DNA of 64,000 nucleotides, from positions 372,001 through 436,000 of the forward strand of contig BCKC01000008.1 in assembly GCA_001600455.1 (NCBI GenBank). Reading direction: 5' to 3'. The translations under genes were made by a program, and so were the position numbers. This DNA comes from Endocalyx cinctus. Its lineage: Eukaryota; Ascomycota; Sordariomycetes; Amphisphaeriales; Apiosporaceae. Shown here in pieces: positions 1 through 12,316 of this stretch (position 1 is its first letter; every line of letters begins with the position of its first letter). The notes beneath the pieces are model-generated. The model saw nothing but the letters and a program-made list of their open reading frames with translations. It was not told the origin of the DNA and did no database searches.

Positions 1-1
1 C

Positions 2-601
2 TCGCGCGTCCCCGGGTCGAAATTCTACCTGCCATCGGACCTGCCCGAAACGCATTACCTGCACGACCGGTCCCGCGTCTGCAGCGGCGTCCCCGTCCTC
101 CGCGACCTCGACTGGCTCAACTGGGTTCCGAACGGGTCCCATTTATTCTTCTCGCCGATCGCGCCCACGAGGGGGCGGGACGCGAGGAAAATCCACGACG
201 TGATCGCCGCGGCGCACGCGCGCTGGGGGTTCGACCTGCTGCCCACGCTGTGCGTGGCCGGGCGCGAGATCCACTATATAACCAATATCGTATACGACCG
301 GTCCTCGCAGGACGAGAAGAGGCGCGCGATTGCGCTCATGCGGGAGATGATCGCCGAGTGCGCGGCTATGGGCTTCGGGGAGTATCGCACGCACCTGCTG
401 TTCGCGGACCAGGTTGCAGGGACGTACGGGTGGAACGGGGGGGCGTTACTGCGATTTAATGAGATGATTAAGGATGCGTTGGACCCGAATGGGATATTGG
501 CTCCTGGAAGGAATGGCATATGGCCGAAAAGGTTTAGAGGGAAGGGATGGGAGTTGGGAAAGGATGATTTGGATATGGAGGTTATTGGTCCTCGGAAGTA
601 G
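2..601 (+). CDS. Vanillyl-alcohol-oxidase-type FAD-linked oxidase, C-terminal part (5' end outside window)
   Basis: The reading frame is open from the first codon of the window to TAG at 599-601, giving about 199 residues with no visible intron, so only the C-terminal half of the protein is present. The tail LDPNGILAPGRNGIWP is the hallmark C-terminus of the VAO/4-cresol dehydrogenase branch of the FAD-binding PCMH family. The preceding stretch (RGRDARKIHD, then FGEYRTHLLFADQV) fits the cap (substrate) domain. Family members oxidise para-substituted phenols such as vanillyl alcohol or eugenol using covalently bound FAD. The FAD-binding domain is outside the window, so covalent linkage and substrate cannot be judged. 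It converges on the large NTPase gene downstream. The family call is firm; the specific substrate is unknown. Confidence 0.85.
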   Translation, partial: SRVPGSKFYLPSDLPETHYLHDRSRVCSGVPVLRDLDWLNWVPNGSHLFFSPIAPTRGRDARKIHDVIAAAHARWGFDLLPTLCVAGREIHYITNIVYDRSSQDEKRRAIALMREMIAECAAMGFGEYRTHLLFADQVAGTYGWNGGALLRFNEMIKDALDPNGILAPGRNGIWPKRFRGKGWELGKDDLDMEVIGPRK

Positions 602-937
602 ATAAGTATTAGTTGATGTAACAATTATTTAAGCTCTTCAGTTTGTTTACTTTATGGATTAATGTAAATATATAAGAGAAAACTTTTATTAAATACCGAT
701 AGGCATACTGTTCCTACTATGTAGTTATAGGAATAAGGGGGTGATAGTCGAAAATGAAAAGTCCACAAATTAATCCACCCTGTAATGAAACAATCTCCCT
801 TTCTTACAGGCCAGTTTCAGGCAAATTCGATCCAGTCGAAAAATAACGAACCAAGGAAAACCTCCATGATGATTACAAAGTAAAAAGGTTTCAATCTACC
901 TTTGAATAACCAAGCCACATATACTACTACCACACGC
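602..937. other. Intergenic region between convergent genes
   Basis: AT-rich DNA between two convergent stop codons. It must hold both 3' UTRs. No ORF or repeat worth naming is visible. Confidence 0.6.
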
Positions 938-3900
938 TCAAGCTGCCTCAAGGCTAGTGGCATCGAGCAACTCCCAGCTGCCAATCTCTCTCTCCAACAA
1001 ATCATCCTCGCCTTCCGCCTTTCCAGCGCCAAATGGCTTAAGATCCCACTTCTCGACACCCTCAACGCCCTTCAAGTCCGTGCCAAATTCTCTGAACACG
1101 TCGGCGTTAAGGCGCTCGTACTCGCTGTAATCCTTCGGCCACTGACCCAACCGCTGCACAGCAAGCTTGAGCAGACGCAAGTGTTGCTTAACGTGGTCCC
1201 CGGCCGGGATCTCCATCTCCTCGACGTCCTGGTCCAGATGCGGGAAGCTAGCGTCGTACTGCGATCCGCCGTCCACGCTGAGGAAGCCGCTCTGGTCGGG
1301 CGAGCCTCCGTCCATCTCGGCGTAGGAGGGATCGCTAAAGATCCTCAGGATGTTCTCGTGCACGGCCGCCGCCTTCTTGTAGTACCTGTTGGCCATCTCC
1401 TGCCCGTTCTTCTGTCCCTGGTATCGCCGTCCGATACCCGTGTACAGCCGGGCGAGCAGGACGGACATCTCTAGCGTGGCGGGGTGGCGCGTACCGTGCA
1501 CACGGCGACAGTTGTACACGACGTCCTCGGCCAGTCGCAGTGCGGCCATGACCTCCCCGACGAGGTACTTGGCGAGTGTAAACCGTCGGCTGAGCGTGTA
1601 CGCGATAGAAGCGGGCCATTGCTGTCTCTGTGTCTGTCGGCTCTTCCAGAGGATCGTTAGGAGCCAGGCGAGAGTCTTGAAATCTTGCTGTTCGCCGAAT
1701 AGAGTCATTAGACTGTTTAGATGGACGAGACCGAGCTGCGAAAGGTTGATCTTCAGCTCGCTCAAGACCTGGAGGACGTCTCTCGCGATATAGCTAGAAG
1801 ATTCAACAATCTTCTTACGAGAAGCGGCGTCTCCGGGCTTACCAGACGCGAGCGTCATGGCTAGAGTCAGCATGAACTTAGCAATACCAGGAGTGCGGTA
1901 GGCTTCGAAGGCAGAGATGTACGTGAAGCAGGACATAGCGAGCTCACGCGCCTCCTCGTACTTCTTCACCTCTAGGAGGCGCGCCACACCCGCGTTCCCG
2001 CCGATACCGACGGAGCGCAGGAAGTCCTGAGACTTGTAAGAGCTGAAGTGTTTCAGGATCGTGTACAAGAAAATCTTAGCCCGGCCCATTTCCGTGAGAT
2101 GCACGCGCTTTCCTTCGGTGGCGACGAAATAAGCGACGAAGTCGTCAAACACTCTCGAAGCTGCTTTTTGTCTGCCGCTGATACTCAGAAACCGGTGCAA
2201 GCGTGCAGTTGAGACGACGACTGCAGCGAACGCGCTAGTCTTGGACTTGATCAGGGAGCGGAACTCCTCGAAGTAGACGTACTGGGTAGTTAACGTCGCG
2301 AGAATTTCGTCTATGGTCGCCGTTGTCCGTCGCAGGCTGTGTTCGAACTGAGCCAGGAAGACGAGGGACTCGCGTCCGCGCGAGGAGAGGTCAAATGAGA
2401 AGGATTGAGCGTGGCTGGTGTCTTTCATCATGATCTGGCGGTACATCTCTTCGGTCATCTCTGTTGCTTTATGCGTCTGATTGGAGGCGACGTAGCTGGA
2501 AGCAATGGTCGAAGCAGCAGCAATGAGACGCGTGGACGAAGTCTCCTTGGAGACGACATTGACCATCGCCTCCTTCAGTTCCTGGACAACCAGTTCGGAT
2601 TTCTCCTGTTTGCTGTAGAAATTCACCATCTCGGTCAACTTGGTCAGGGATTCTTCGTGCGCCCACCCTTGAGTCTCCCGGACGGAAGTTATGCGCTTTC
2701 GCATCACCTTGACAGCTCGTTCGGTTTGAGTAGAAGAGATGGCGGTGGAAGAAGATGATGCTACAATAGCCGCCTGCTCCTCGTAGATCGAGTCCAACAC
2801 GGCGGAAATCTCGTGTCGGTCGATCTCTTTGGAGTTGATCTTGAGAAGCTCCTCGTACAGAGAGATGGCCTCGAGCTCGAATCGCTTAGACTCTTGACAT
2901 ACCTGAGCCAGGTGTAAGGTGGCCTGGATAGTAATAGTCGCGCTTGCAGTAAAAACAGCCTTACACTGGGATTGAAACTCGACCGAGATCGTGTGGAGGA
3001 CGCTAAAGTCAGTTCGTACACTGCGAAGACATTGGGTGTAGCGAGTGAACATGTCCTGAACGAAGGTCTGATCTCCAAGTTTTGGATCCAACTTAGGCTG
3101 CTTCAAGAAAGTGGTAAAGATGATCCTGTAGTACTGAAGCGCTTCGGAAAGCGAGCCCTTGTTCCATAATTCTGTCGCGACAATGACAAGTGGCTCGAAG
3201 GCCTCGGGCTTGCTAGTTTCAGACGTCTTGTTTAGGGCTCGGATAATCTTCTGATAGTACTCGACGAAAATTGGCCGAGGGCGAGTGAGTTCAGCAAGCT
3301 CCCACAAAATCTTGATTACCGCCGGGTGTTCGGACCCGTAGCATCTGGTGTAATCGTCTAATAAATCCTGACGGATGCTAATGACCATGTCGGGTTGCGA
3401 CGTACGACGGTAGAAGGAGATCAAGTTCGAGGTGACCTTATGCCTCAGTTTGTCTTCTACGTCCTTACCACTGGTCCTGAATGCCTGGTAGATTCGGACC
3501 CTGACGTCACCCTCTTTAGTTGTTCGGCGACGGGCGTGGTAACAATCGGCGAGCTGCTCCGCAAGATTGATGCTGTTGTCCACGTGTTTGGAGGGGAGTA
3601 CAACATCCTGAGTATTCTGAGAGAAGAAAACAGGCCAAACGCTGCGCAGCATCTTTTTGATGACCCGGGTGGCATCTTGCCAGCGGTGTTGCGTCTTGTA
3701 CATAGTCAGCAAGCTGTATGTCGCTACAAAGGTGGTCTGGTCCACGGTGGCGGACGAAGAAGATGAAGCTGCCTCGTACACGATCTCCTCCAAGGTGGAT
3801 TCGGACGTGTAGCTCGACGATGAAGAGCTTGCAGACTTCACGATCTCCTGAGAAGTGGAATGGATACTCTGTTGAATTTCCTTGTAGGAAGAGCTCTTCG

Positions 3901-6900
3901 TACTGCTCGTGCTCTGGTAGTATGAGGCGCATTGCTTTAGGACGGACAAAGCCACTGAGGTGAGGCCGACGGACTTCATGACCATGGCGACCTCGTGGAA
4001 TAGAGAGGTGGAGGTCTCGGTGGCGCTCTTAGTCGTCTTCTTATATTCTTCCCAGACGCTCGTGAGCACCGAGGACGCCTCCATCTCCCTCTTTTGAGAT
4101 TTGAGGAACTTGGAGTAGCCGATGACCGATTTAAGCTTTCGCTCCTCCCACATCTCGGAGTAGTGCGCACGGTACTCGCGGCTTGCACGCTGCCAAATGT
4201 CGACGTAGGTTCGTTCGGCGAGCTCGAGACGGCCTTCGGCTACGTACGTCTCAGCTTGTTTGATGAGAAGGTCAAAATCATACGAATCCGACTCCTCGAT
4301 CAATTCGTCACGCTCCTCCTCATCCAGAAGAAGGCCAATGCCGGTTTCGATGCCGCCAATCTCTTTATGCCCTCGTAGGTTGACGTAGAAGCCGTCACTG
4401 TCGGTAGCCCTACCACTATACTCGGTCGTACCAGTGATGGAGCGAACCATGACGAGAACCTCTTGTGCCTTCTGCTCTTCCTTGATGTACCGATAGTGTT
4501 CGACTAACTGGTTAAGCATAGTGACAACCTTTTCAGAGGTATTTCCATAGTGGCACTTGTAGCATTCAATGATCGTCAAAAGAGTCTCCTCTCTCTTGAC
4601 CATAATCTCGGTTCTTGAAGTTGTAGTCAAAGAAGAAGTCAATTCAAGGAACATATCAGCCATCTGCATTGTGATGAGATGGCGCGTGGTCAGTATAGTG
4701 CGGCTGATGGTCGTGGCCTCGTAAAGCAGGGGAACCGCTTCGCTGACAATATCAATATGTCGGTACAGGAGAGCCAAGGAGATAATCGACTGTAGAGCCA
4801 TAGTGTTACTCGTTGAGAAAACCTGACGACATATTGTGGTGACCATGCTCTGATATTGTAGTCGTTGAGGAGTAGGCTTATCTTCCCAGATAGTTGTCTG
4901 CAATCGCAACGTGGTGATCGACATTGGGAAGATCTTGGAGATCAGTTTCGCTGTCGCGACCTCGCCTTCGTTGATAAAGACGTTGGTTTTTCGGAGATAC
5001 AGGGGCCAGTGACGAGTAGCGAAATCGACTAGGGTATATTTGTTCAAAATTTGGTTGGTGTCGTTCCAGTCGAGGCTGGAAAGAGTAGGTTCGCTCGGCT
5101 CAGTGATCATAGCCCGGGTATAGATCAAAAGCCTAGTTACAAGGTCGTAATATCGATCTTTAATAGTTGGCAACAGTTTCGCTCTTATGTACACATCTAT
5201 AACGGCGCTGCGAATGAGCCCATGGCGTATGTATACCAGGCCGTCTTGCAAGAAAACGATGGAGCTGACCGGTTTGAGGGTGCTTAATACGTCAATTTGT
5301 CTATCATTGACAGTAGCTTTATCGACTTTCACCGAGGCGAGAGCTGCAAGCTCTCTAAGTGACAAGGGGCGTTCCGCGGTGACGAGCCATAGCAGCATGA
5401 GTTTCGCGTCTTCCGTCATGTGGGGAGATTGCATGGTCTGAAGGACGAAGTCATAAATGGTTAGCTTAGACTTCACAGCCAAGAGTGCATCCACGGCCTT
5501 GTTGATACTCTCTGCGCTAGGCTCTTGTCTGATCCGCTTGGTGGCGAGTTTAGCCCAGAGAACGGATCCGCTTGAGGCATCCGTGATGCGAGTGACCACA
5601 GATTCCTGGTCAAGCTCTGGCATGGTTTCGAATGCTTTGCAGGGCTCAAATAAGCCCCTCACAACTGCCATGATATCGTCGAAAATTAGCTCCTCGTTGA
5701 TGCTAATGTTCGTCAGTCCAGTCGTCGTTCGAGGTTTCTCGGCGCCTAAGGTGATAAGTTTGAGCTTAGAGGCGCTAGATGTAGCCTTGAGGAGTCGAGA
5801 AAGTAAAACACCCTCGCCGCATGTGGACTCATCGATTCCATCAACAACGAGAATCAAGTCTTTAGCGCCGGGGAGAGCACATCCCAGCACTCTCTCCAGC
5901 ACGTTCCACATGATATTATCGTATTCGTCATTGTTAATGGTTCTCTTGCATCGCTCATAGCCCTCGAGGAGGACCTGTAGCATTTGCACGTTCCCAACAC
6001 GTTTCTCAACAAGCTGGCATAGAATAGCCTTAACAACAGCACGGGATGTGGTTCCCGATGGCACACGAGAATCTGAACAAGTGTTAGTTCGACTTTTAAA
6101 GCACAGAAGGGCCGTCACAAGATACTCACTGATAGGAATAAACACCGTGTTATAACTGACACCACCAATAGGGCGTTGCAAGTGGTCAGCAATTACTGAA
6201 GCCAATACAGTTTTTCCAGACCCTGGTTTTCCACTGATGGACAAAGTCTTGAGTGAACTCTTCAAGAAACGCGTCAAATATGGTGCAACCCAGAGGCAGG
6301 TCAGCTCCTCTCGATCCTGAGCTAGATGCGAGGCGGTAGTAGCAGCGCTGCTGAGGACATGATCCTCGGGGGAAATCCAAGTCTTAATCGCCTTAATATC
6401 GGATACTATGATTATCTGTAAGCATGTAGTACGAAAGGAACATCATGCAGATAAGACGCCACAGTCAGTAGTGGGAGGCTTACCTCGATCTGGGTCTAAG
6501 TTCTCTTTCAATAGCTGATGCCTCCACATAGACTGTGCGATGTTCTCGCAACGATCACGGAAGGTCTTGATCTGGCTGGCAAAAGTACCGTAAATATTAA
6601 TCGACACGGAAGTGGTTGTAATGTCGCGAATTGATTTGTGAAACTGGGTCGAGACACTAGCGACGAGGGTTACGAGATCCGACATGGCCAGAACCAATTG
6701 CTCTCGGATATCCTGCGAGGCGCTAAAAAGTTCGGCTCGTTCCAGGAGATTGAGCAGCGGTACGGACATGCTGTAAAAGAATGCAAAGGAAGCCATCAAC
6801 GCCGGCGCATTTTCTTTGCCCAGCTAATACCGAGTCAGTTTAATGCTCATATATCAGATTCATACATTCAGTATTCAGTATTATACATACCTCCAATAAT

Positions 6901-7574
6901 ACGCCGCAGTATCCATAAGCCAGTTGGGCGGCGAGATAGCTGTCTCCCGCAAACTCTTCAATTTCCAAATCAAAGGAGTGCAATCTTTCGATGAAAAGTT
7001 GGGCCCAAGATAGGACCTTATCATAGCTGCTACCCTCAGGAGGCAGATGGCTAAGACGTTGATGGCGTATCCATTCCAAGATAGAGTCGTGGGTGGAATT
7101 CAAGAGTTTTGAAGAAGTTCCGGCACCTAGCTCATCACTGCTGCGGCGCTTCAGGGAGTATACCACGCTGGAGATGTGAGACGTATCCGTCATGTTGAAC
7201 TTCTTAGACGCTTTACGGGACATGTGACGATTCAGGCCGCTGTGAATACTCTCGTTATCCGCCATTCCAGAAACCCGCCTGGGGTTGGACAACGGGCCCG
7301 AGGAGAAGTGAAGCCCCGCGACGGTCGAGGCCGGAGATAGGACAGCGGCAGGGGCCATCTTTTCTATATCGTGAGTACGTTTTAGATTGGGTATCTCTTT
7401 AATTTGAGGAAGAGGGGGTATTCGAAAAGTCGAAGGACGCTCCGGACGTATGTGTAATGCCTGGATGGGCTCCGGTGATGGTGGTGAGACCGATCTAATG
7501 TCTCTCGTCCTTTGAATGTGATCCAAATTATTCTTCGCCTTCCTTCTTTTCGCGAAACAGAGGTAACAGCACAA
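938..7574 (-). CDS. Large NACHT/STAND-like NTPase with TPR-type helical repeats
   Basis: Proposed exons on the minus strand are 7574-6891, 6823-6484, 6405-6130 and 6072-938, total 6,435 nt and 2,144 aa. A shorter start is possible at 7358 (ATGGCCCCTGCC). Walker A (GKPGSGKT) falls at about residues 400-407 and Walker B (LILVVDGIDE) at about 506-515, followed by a winged-helix-like stretch and then well over 1,000 residues of helical, TPR-like sequence (for example YVAEGRLELAERTYVDIWQR). This is the NACHT-TPR/STAND architecture common in filamentous fungi; such proteins act as signal-transducing switches, often in self/non-self or stress responses. The N-terminus begins MCCYLC, possibly a lipidation site. 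The third intron (6073-6129) is 57 nt, has no stop codon and keeps phase, so a gene caller could read through it. Function is inferred from family only. Confidence 0.8.
6073..6129 (-). other. 57-nt intron that preserves reading frame inside the NTPase gene
   Basis: The minus-strand sequence runs GTGAGT...GAACTAACAC...TTCAG, a perfect donor, branch site and acceptor. Its length is a multiple of three and it contains no stop. Removing it joins VFIPIS to DSRVPSGTTSRA, which reads like a continuous NTPase core; keeping it inserts 19 residues rich in Cys and Ser between Walker A and Walker B. Confidence 0.75.
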
Positions 7575-10316
7575 AAAATAACAGCGTGACCAAGCCAGTT
7601 TAAAACAAAAACAAAATTATACAACACGAACAGCTCACTATTATAACTAACACGAGTTGATAGGAAAAAGAACAGAGAGAAATTTTTAGTTCGAGATGGA
7701 AATTTTCCTGATATATACGTCTCTACTTCTCCTTTTCCGGGGATAGCGAAGCTCGATCCACCTACGGTGATGCATGCCTGCATGTATACTAAGAAGATGC
7801 TTCTTCAGGGTATGCCGGTTGCATGGTGGCATATGCAGCCTAGGGTTTTTTTTTTTTTTTTTTTGCTTCCTTTCTTTTTTTACACTCATCGTTATCATCG
7901 CTTAAACAGTTCAGCTCAATAGTTCCTCGCATCATTAGAATTAATAAAGATGTATGAAGTTCTATTCCTAAACCATTGACGGGGGTTGATATAACATCGG
8001 GAATTGTCTGGTTCGTTTCGCAAATACCATCTGCAGGATGGATTTTCCTCAACCGGGCTGGTATGAGGGCGATCTATTGATTGTGGCGAGCTGAAATATT
8101 ACTTCGGTTGATCCAAGCCGGTGATAACCCGAAGACGAAGACGTAACTGTTCGGCGACCAAAAAGCATAAAACGCGCATCAAATCATATTATTTCGGTAA
8201 ACATCTTAACATTTAAATAAATGGAAGCTGTCAATTATTGTTATATTCTGAGCTGAAAAGTACAAAAGAAGATCAATCGACACCGTGCGGAGTATCAAAT
8301 GTAACGCTGCAAGAAGTCCTTCTTCGTATAATTAAATGCGTAGGTTCGTGCTCCGCGGTCTTTACGGGGACCATCGGGAATCACAGGTATCTGTGAATAG
8401 TCAGTTTTTTTTTTTTTTTTTTTTTTTTTTCTAATTTTCAAATTTCAAAACTCTTCTTCTACGTAAACGAAATAGGCTGTGTGTTTTCTTCTCAGGTATT
8501 ATTTGCATCGTGGTGTCCTGAGCAAGTTCTTTTTTCAGTCATGTTATGCCACATCACGATCTTCATATTTTGTAATTATTAAATTGAATGGCACAACTTA
8601 CCTCGGTGTTAGCTTTTATAAGGATACCAGGCCCGGAACGGGACGGACCGACTTATTAAGTAAGAACTATATACTACTAGAACCGATCGCATTATCGAGA
8701 GTAAGCTATGTCTCCTTTCCGGTTTCACGACATCTATTACCCCACGCTTCGTCAATAGTGAGGAACCGGCCTCAAGCCTAGTGTTTCTTTTTTGGACTGT
8801 GAAATATCGAATGGCTTTGCTTTTTAGAAAACCACGACAGGCCTACTCGGCTACCTTTGGTCATCATACATATTCACAATAACCTAACCCCACCCCCTGA
8901 CCCTGTTGTAAGACAACGATGCCTGCAGCTAGTTAAGCCACGATCACACATGTTGCTTATTCTCGACACTGACACACACCATACTGTATACTATATATTA
9001 ACCACATATTGCTTGTCATATGAATGGGTATCTACAAATACACATCCACATCACTCACCCAATCCAGACCTTGTAGCTTCAAATTGGGTTAATCATTCGC
9101 TAGCTTAGGCATTTACAAATCAAATGTTATATGCCATGTAATTATATTGCGTAAGATATGTCAGTAGATTGTTCGATATCCCTCGTAAGGTTCCTTCATC
9201 TCAGCATTCAGCTCTACGTGACCCAGGGTAACGGGACGGACGACGGGACGATCACGTACGGGGACTTCGAAAAAGAAACCCAATGTATACTATTATCATC
9301 ACCTACCAATTACCAACAGTAAAGTTTCTACTATTGATTAAGGTTGAAAAGCAAGATCCAAATTGTCTGTATCGCCGATTCAGACAGCCATCGGGTGTGT
9401 ATACCATATGACGTATCAACGGCCCTTTAACCCGTTCAGCGTAAAAGAACCCAACTCTCAGCAGTTCTATTACAATCTTGACTGCCAATTGAAACAAGTC
9501 ATGAAGAAACCAGCCAATCGTTTCGCTTCACCTTTTCCATGTAATTTCAGCTAACATTTGGATATAACTTACATCGGTGGTACTGTACACTCACACATTC
9601 AGCCACGACCCACCCAGCTGAAAGCTGCGGTAACCCGGTAGGCACAACGATAACTACGGAGTGCGGACCAGCTCCCATAGCTTTTTTAACAGAAAAGTTT
9701 TTTTGTGTGGTTCTGTCCCGATTGCCGAGACATCAATTTAATTTTATACGTACAACTATATGAATTTAATGGCACCGTAAGATCCAAAGAAATCACTAAT
9801 TATTTGAGATGAAGGACGTTATTATGAGATCGCGATCTTGTGTCATGCTCAGCTGAACTACATGCTATCAAGTAATTTCAAGGTAATCTAGCTATCTGAG
9901 TACATTCGCTATCAAGATATCATTTATTCATGAATGACTGGTGAACGTGTGAATAGTAGTTTCCCTGAAGCAAGCCGCTGCCTTTTTTTTCCTTTTCTTC
10001 CTCCGATTAAAGCTGATTATTAAAGGTTTTAGCCTCTAGGCATCTGGTCCATATTCCTTTTGCCCACCTCGAACTTAAGATTTCCACATCCTCTCCTCTT
10101 TTATTAATTACTTTTATCCCCTTTACTACTTCTTCTCTTACGTTACTATCCTCTCCTTCTATAACGTTACTCTCGTCGTCTTCTTCACATCTCCATGCTA
10201 CTGCTCTGTAACTTCGCAACAGGAAAATATAGATTTCCTAGCGATCGATATTCGCTCACAAGCTGGCTCGGCAATTTCTAAATCCCGTAGACGAAACTTA
10301 TCGGCGGATACTGGTC
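7575..10316. other. Gene-poor intergenic region with poly(T) tracts
   Basis: It contains a 19-nt T run at 7846-7864 and a 26-nt T run at 8405-8430, otherwise AT-rich sequence with short random ORFs. The first few hundred bases presumably include the promoter and 5' UTR of the minus-strand NTPase. I see no supported gene. Confidence 0.5.
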
Positions 10317-10814
10317 TTAGGTTCCTCCCATGGACTGGTATTCGAGTCTTCTTATGGGCTGGTCTCCGGGTCTTCTTATGGGCTGGTCTCCGGGTCTTCT
10401 TATGGACCGGCCTTCGGATCTTCCCATACACCGGTCTTTTGCTTTCTTTGAGAAAGCCCAGCTTCTTGGATCCGTGTTTCTATTGAGGTATTGATAGTCG
10501 GCCACGGTACCCGTAGGCGGCTCCAAAATGCGAGGGTTGGGTTTTGGTTTGAGATTGAAAGGCAAATATTGTACTGGTGGTAATTGAGCTGTCCCTCTTG
10601 CTAGCTCGTCAAAGGAAGGAAGTGATGTTCTCTGCTGGGCGGCTGTTTCTTTCGACTCATTTTCTACATTGTTCGCCGACGCGCTGCCCAAAAGGCGAGA
10701 GGAACTCGGTCCCGCGTCGGTCCGAGGCCGGAGGTCGGGAAGAGATTCCCTGTTCTTACTTATAGGACTTCCTGTACCCTCACCAAGAGCCTTCGTAAGC
10801 CTCGGATTATCCAT
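10317..10814 (-). CDS. Hypothetical Pro/Arg-rich, probably disordered protein with a C-terminal octapeptide repeat
   Basis: A 165-residue ORF whose ATG at 10814 sits in a good fungal start context (GTCAAAATGG). The frame stays open upstream to another ATG at 10913, but that extension is hydrophobic and less likely. The protein is low-complexity: Ser/Arg-rich at the N-terminus, then Pro-rich (LPPVQYLPFNLKPKPNP), and ends with eight-residue repeats of the RRPGDQPI type encoded by a 24-bp minisatellite. There are no recognised domains, no signal peptide from the 10814 start and no visible intron. It may be a fast-evolving lineage-specific gene or a chance ORF; expression data would decide. Confidence 0.4.
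   Translation of the reverse strand: MDNPRLTKALGEGTGSPISKNRESLPDLRPRTDAGPSSSRLLGSASANNVENESKETAAQQRTSLPSFDELARGTAQLPPVQYLPFNLKPKPNPRILEPPTGTVADYQYLNRNTDPRSWAFSKKAKDRCMGRSEGRSIRRPGDQPIRRPGDQPIRRLEYQSMGGT
10327..10422. repeat. 24-bp coding minisatellite, four units
   Basis: Four consecutive 24-bp units lie at 10327-10350, 10351-10374, 10375-10398 and 10399-10422. The middle two are identical (core ATGGGCTGGTCTCCGGGTC) and the outer ones diverge. A partial fifth follows. As the period is divisible by three, copy number can change without frameshift. Confidence 0.9.
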
Positions 10815-12316
10815 TTTGACGATAGCGCTTGAAGTGCTAGGAGCGAAGAAGGACAACAATATCATATACGAATAATCCAGCAATGTTATAATTAATATGC
10901 AGACCAGAATCAAGAATTAAGAAGAATAGCGATACGATTTATTTAAACCAGTCAAAAGGTTATAATTAATATGCAGACCAGAATCATGAATGAAGAAAAG
11001 TCTCTAATTACATGGTATACTTGAATCAGGTAGAAATGTTATAAATTAGATATACGCATCACAATCAAACACCCTATGTATATATACATATATATAAATA
11101 AAATTTGACACTAGAAAAGGAAGAATACCAGAGAAGGAGCATATGAGAGAATAAACTTTTTTTTCTGGGGTAAATTTTTGAAAACAATGGTTTCTGTTCA
11201 TTCAAGTTTCCATTCGCAATACCAATTCTGAGCTACTTATATACGCAGAATGGTATGCTTGCGACCTTTTAGCTGCCCAACAACTAGAAAGTTTCGATGG
11301 ATCAAATTTACAGTGTTTCATTTAATATTCTATTTTATCCTTGGGGAAATCTCCAAATCGGATACTTGAGAGGGTATCTCTTATATAAGGTTTAGGACGC
11401 TCAAAGGCTCAGACACATGGCCCGATTATTATGTTTATGTACTAGCTAGTATCGTTCATGGCGAAGTCTAGAGTCGATAACTAGCATATTGTGATCATCA
11501 CTCGCCTACAGCAATGCCCTGATAAGTATTTCTGGCTTTTGTGGTTCGCCTATCTCCAAGTGAAATTTTATGTGAAGTGAGTAGAAGCTTGGTAGAATAT
11601 TTACGAAGCCCGCATTTAGCCGTGTCCTGTCACCGAGACAAGAGATCCGGCCAAAGGAAATGGTATATTCTATTATTTATATCTATACTTGCGCGAGGTT
11701 CGGCTTCCGCTCCCTAGGGAGTAGTTAGATATATGTATGATATATATATATATATAAATATATATATAATGAATCGAACCAGACCATCCCCTGTCAGCGC
11801 ATGTCATAGCTGTTTAGTTCCTTTCTTTTTTTTTTCCCTAAGCTAATCCCCATTCCAGGTACTTATATTGGTGCAGAAGTTTCTTCAGCCGATCCAAGAA
11901 AGTCTCATCTGTCAGATAATTATCGGATACTCTTCTTTTCGTTTGAATGTGAAACATGTGAGGTTCACAATTATGCTTGGATTACCTAATCCGTCAACGT
12001 TAAATCAAAGTTCCGACAGCTAATTCCCCGCTGTCTAATCTGTGCCAAGCACCCCACGTTGATCAACCACAACAACGATAATCTTGTACACATTAAGCAG
12101 ACTTTATTTTAATGTTTGCAATTTGTCGTTCAGTAATAATTGATAGTGGTGTTTATTTTGTAAAAACTACATCCTCATAATAATAATTACTTCTTGTATT
12201 ACAATTACGAATACACCTTACTGCTTTCATTTAGCTAATTACAACCTACCATTAGCTAGCTTCACGCGAAAGAAGCCTAAACAGAACAAAACACGACAAA
12301 CCTCTTAAAAATCCAT
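10815..12316. other. AT-rich intergenic region with AT microsatellite
   Basis: It contains an AT dinucleotide tract near 11738-11769 and a short direct repeat of about 25 bp (TATAATTAATATGCAGACCAG at about 10887 and 10960). No gene is supported. Confidence 0.5.

Noticed and set aside
902..1474. 190-codon plus-strand ORF overlapping the NTPase gene
   Set aside because: Antisense shadow of a real coding exon; its Leu/Val-rich composition follows from the codons on the other strand.
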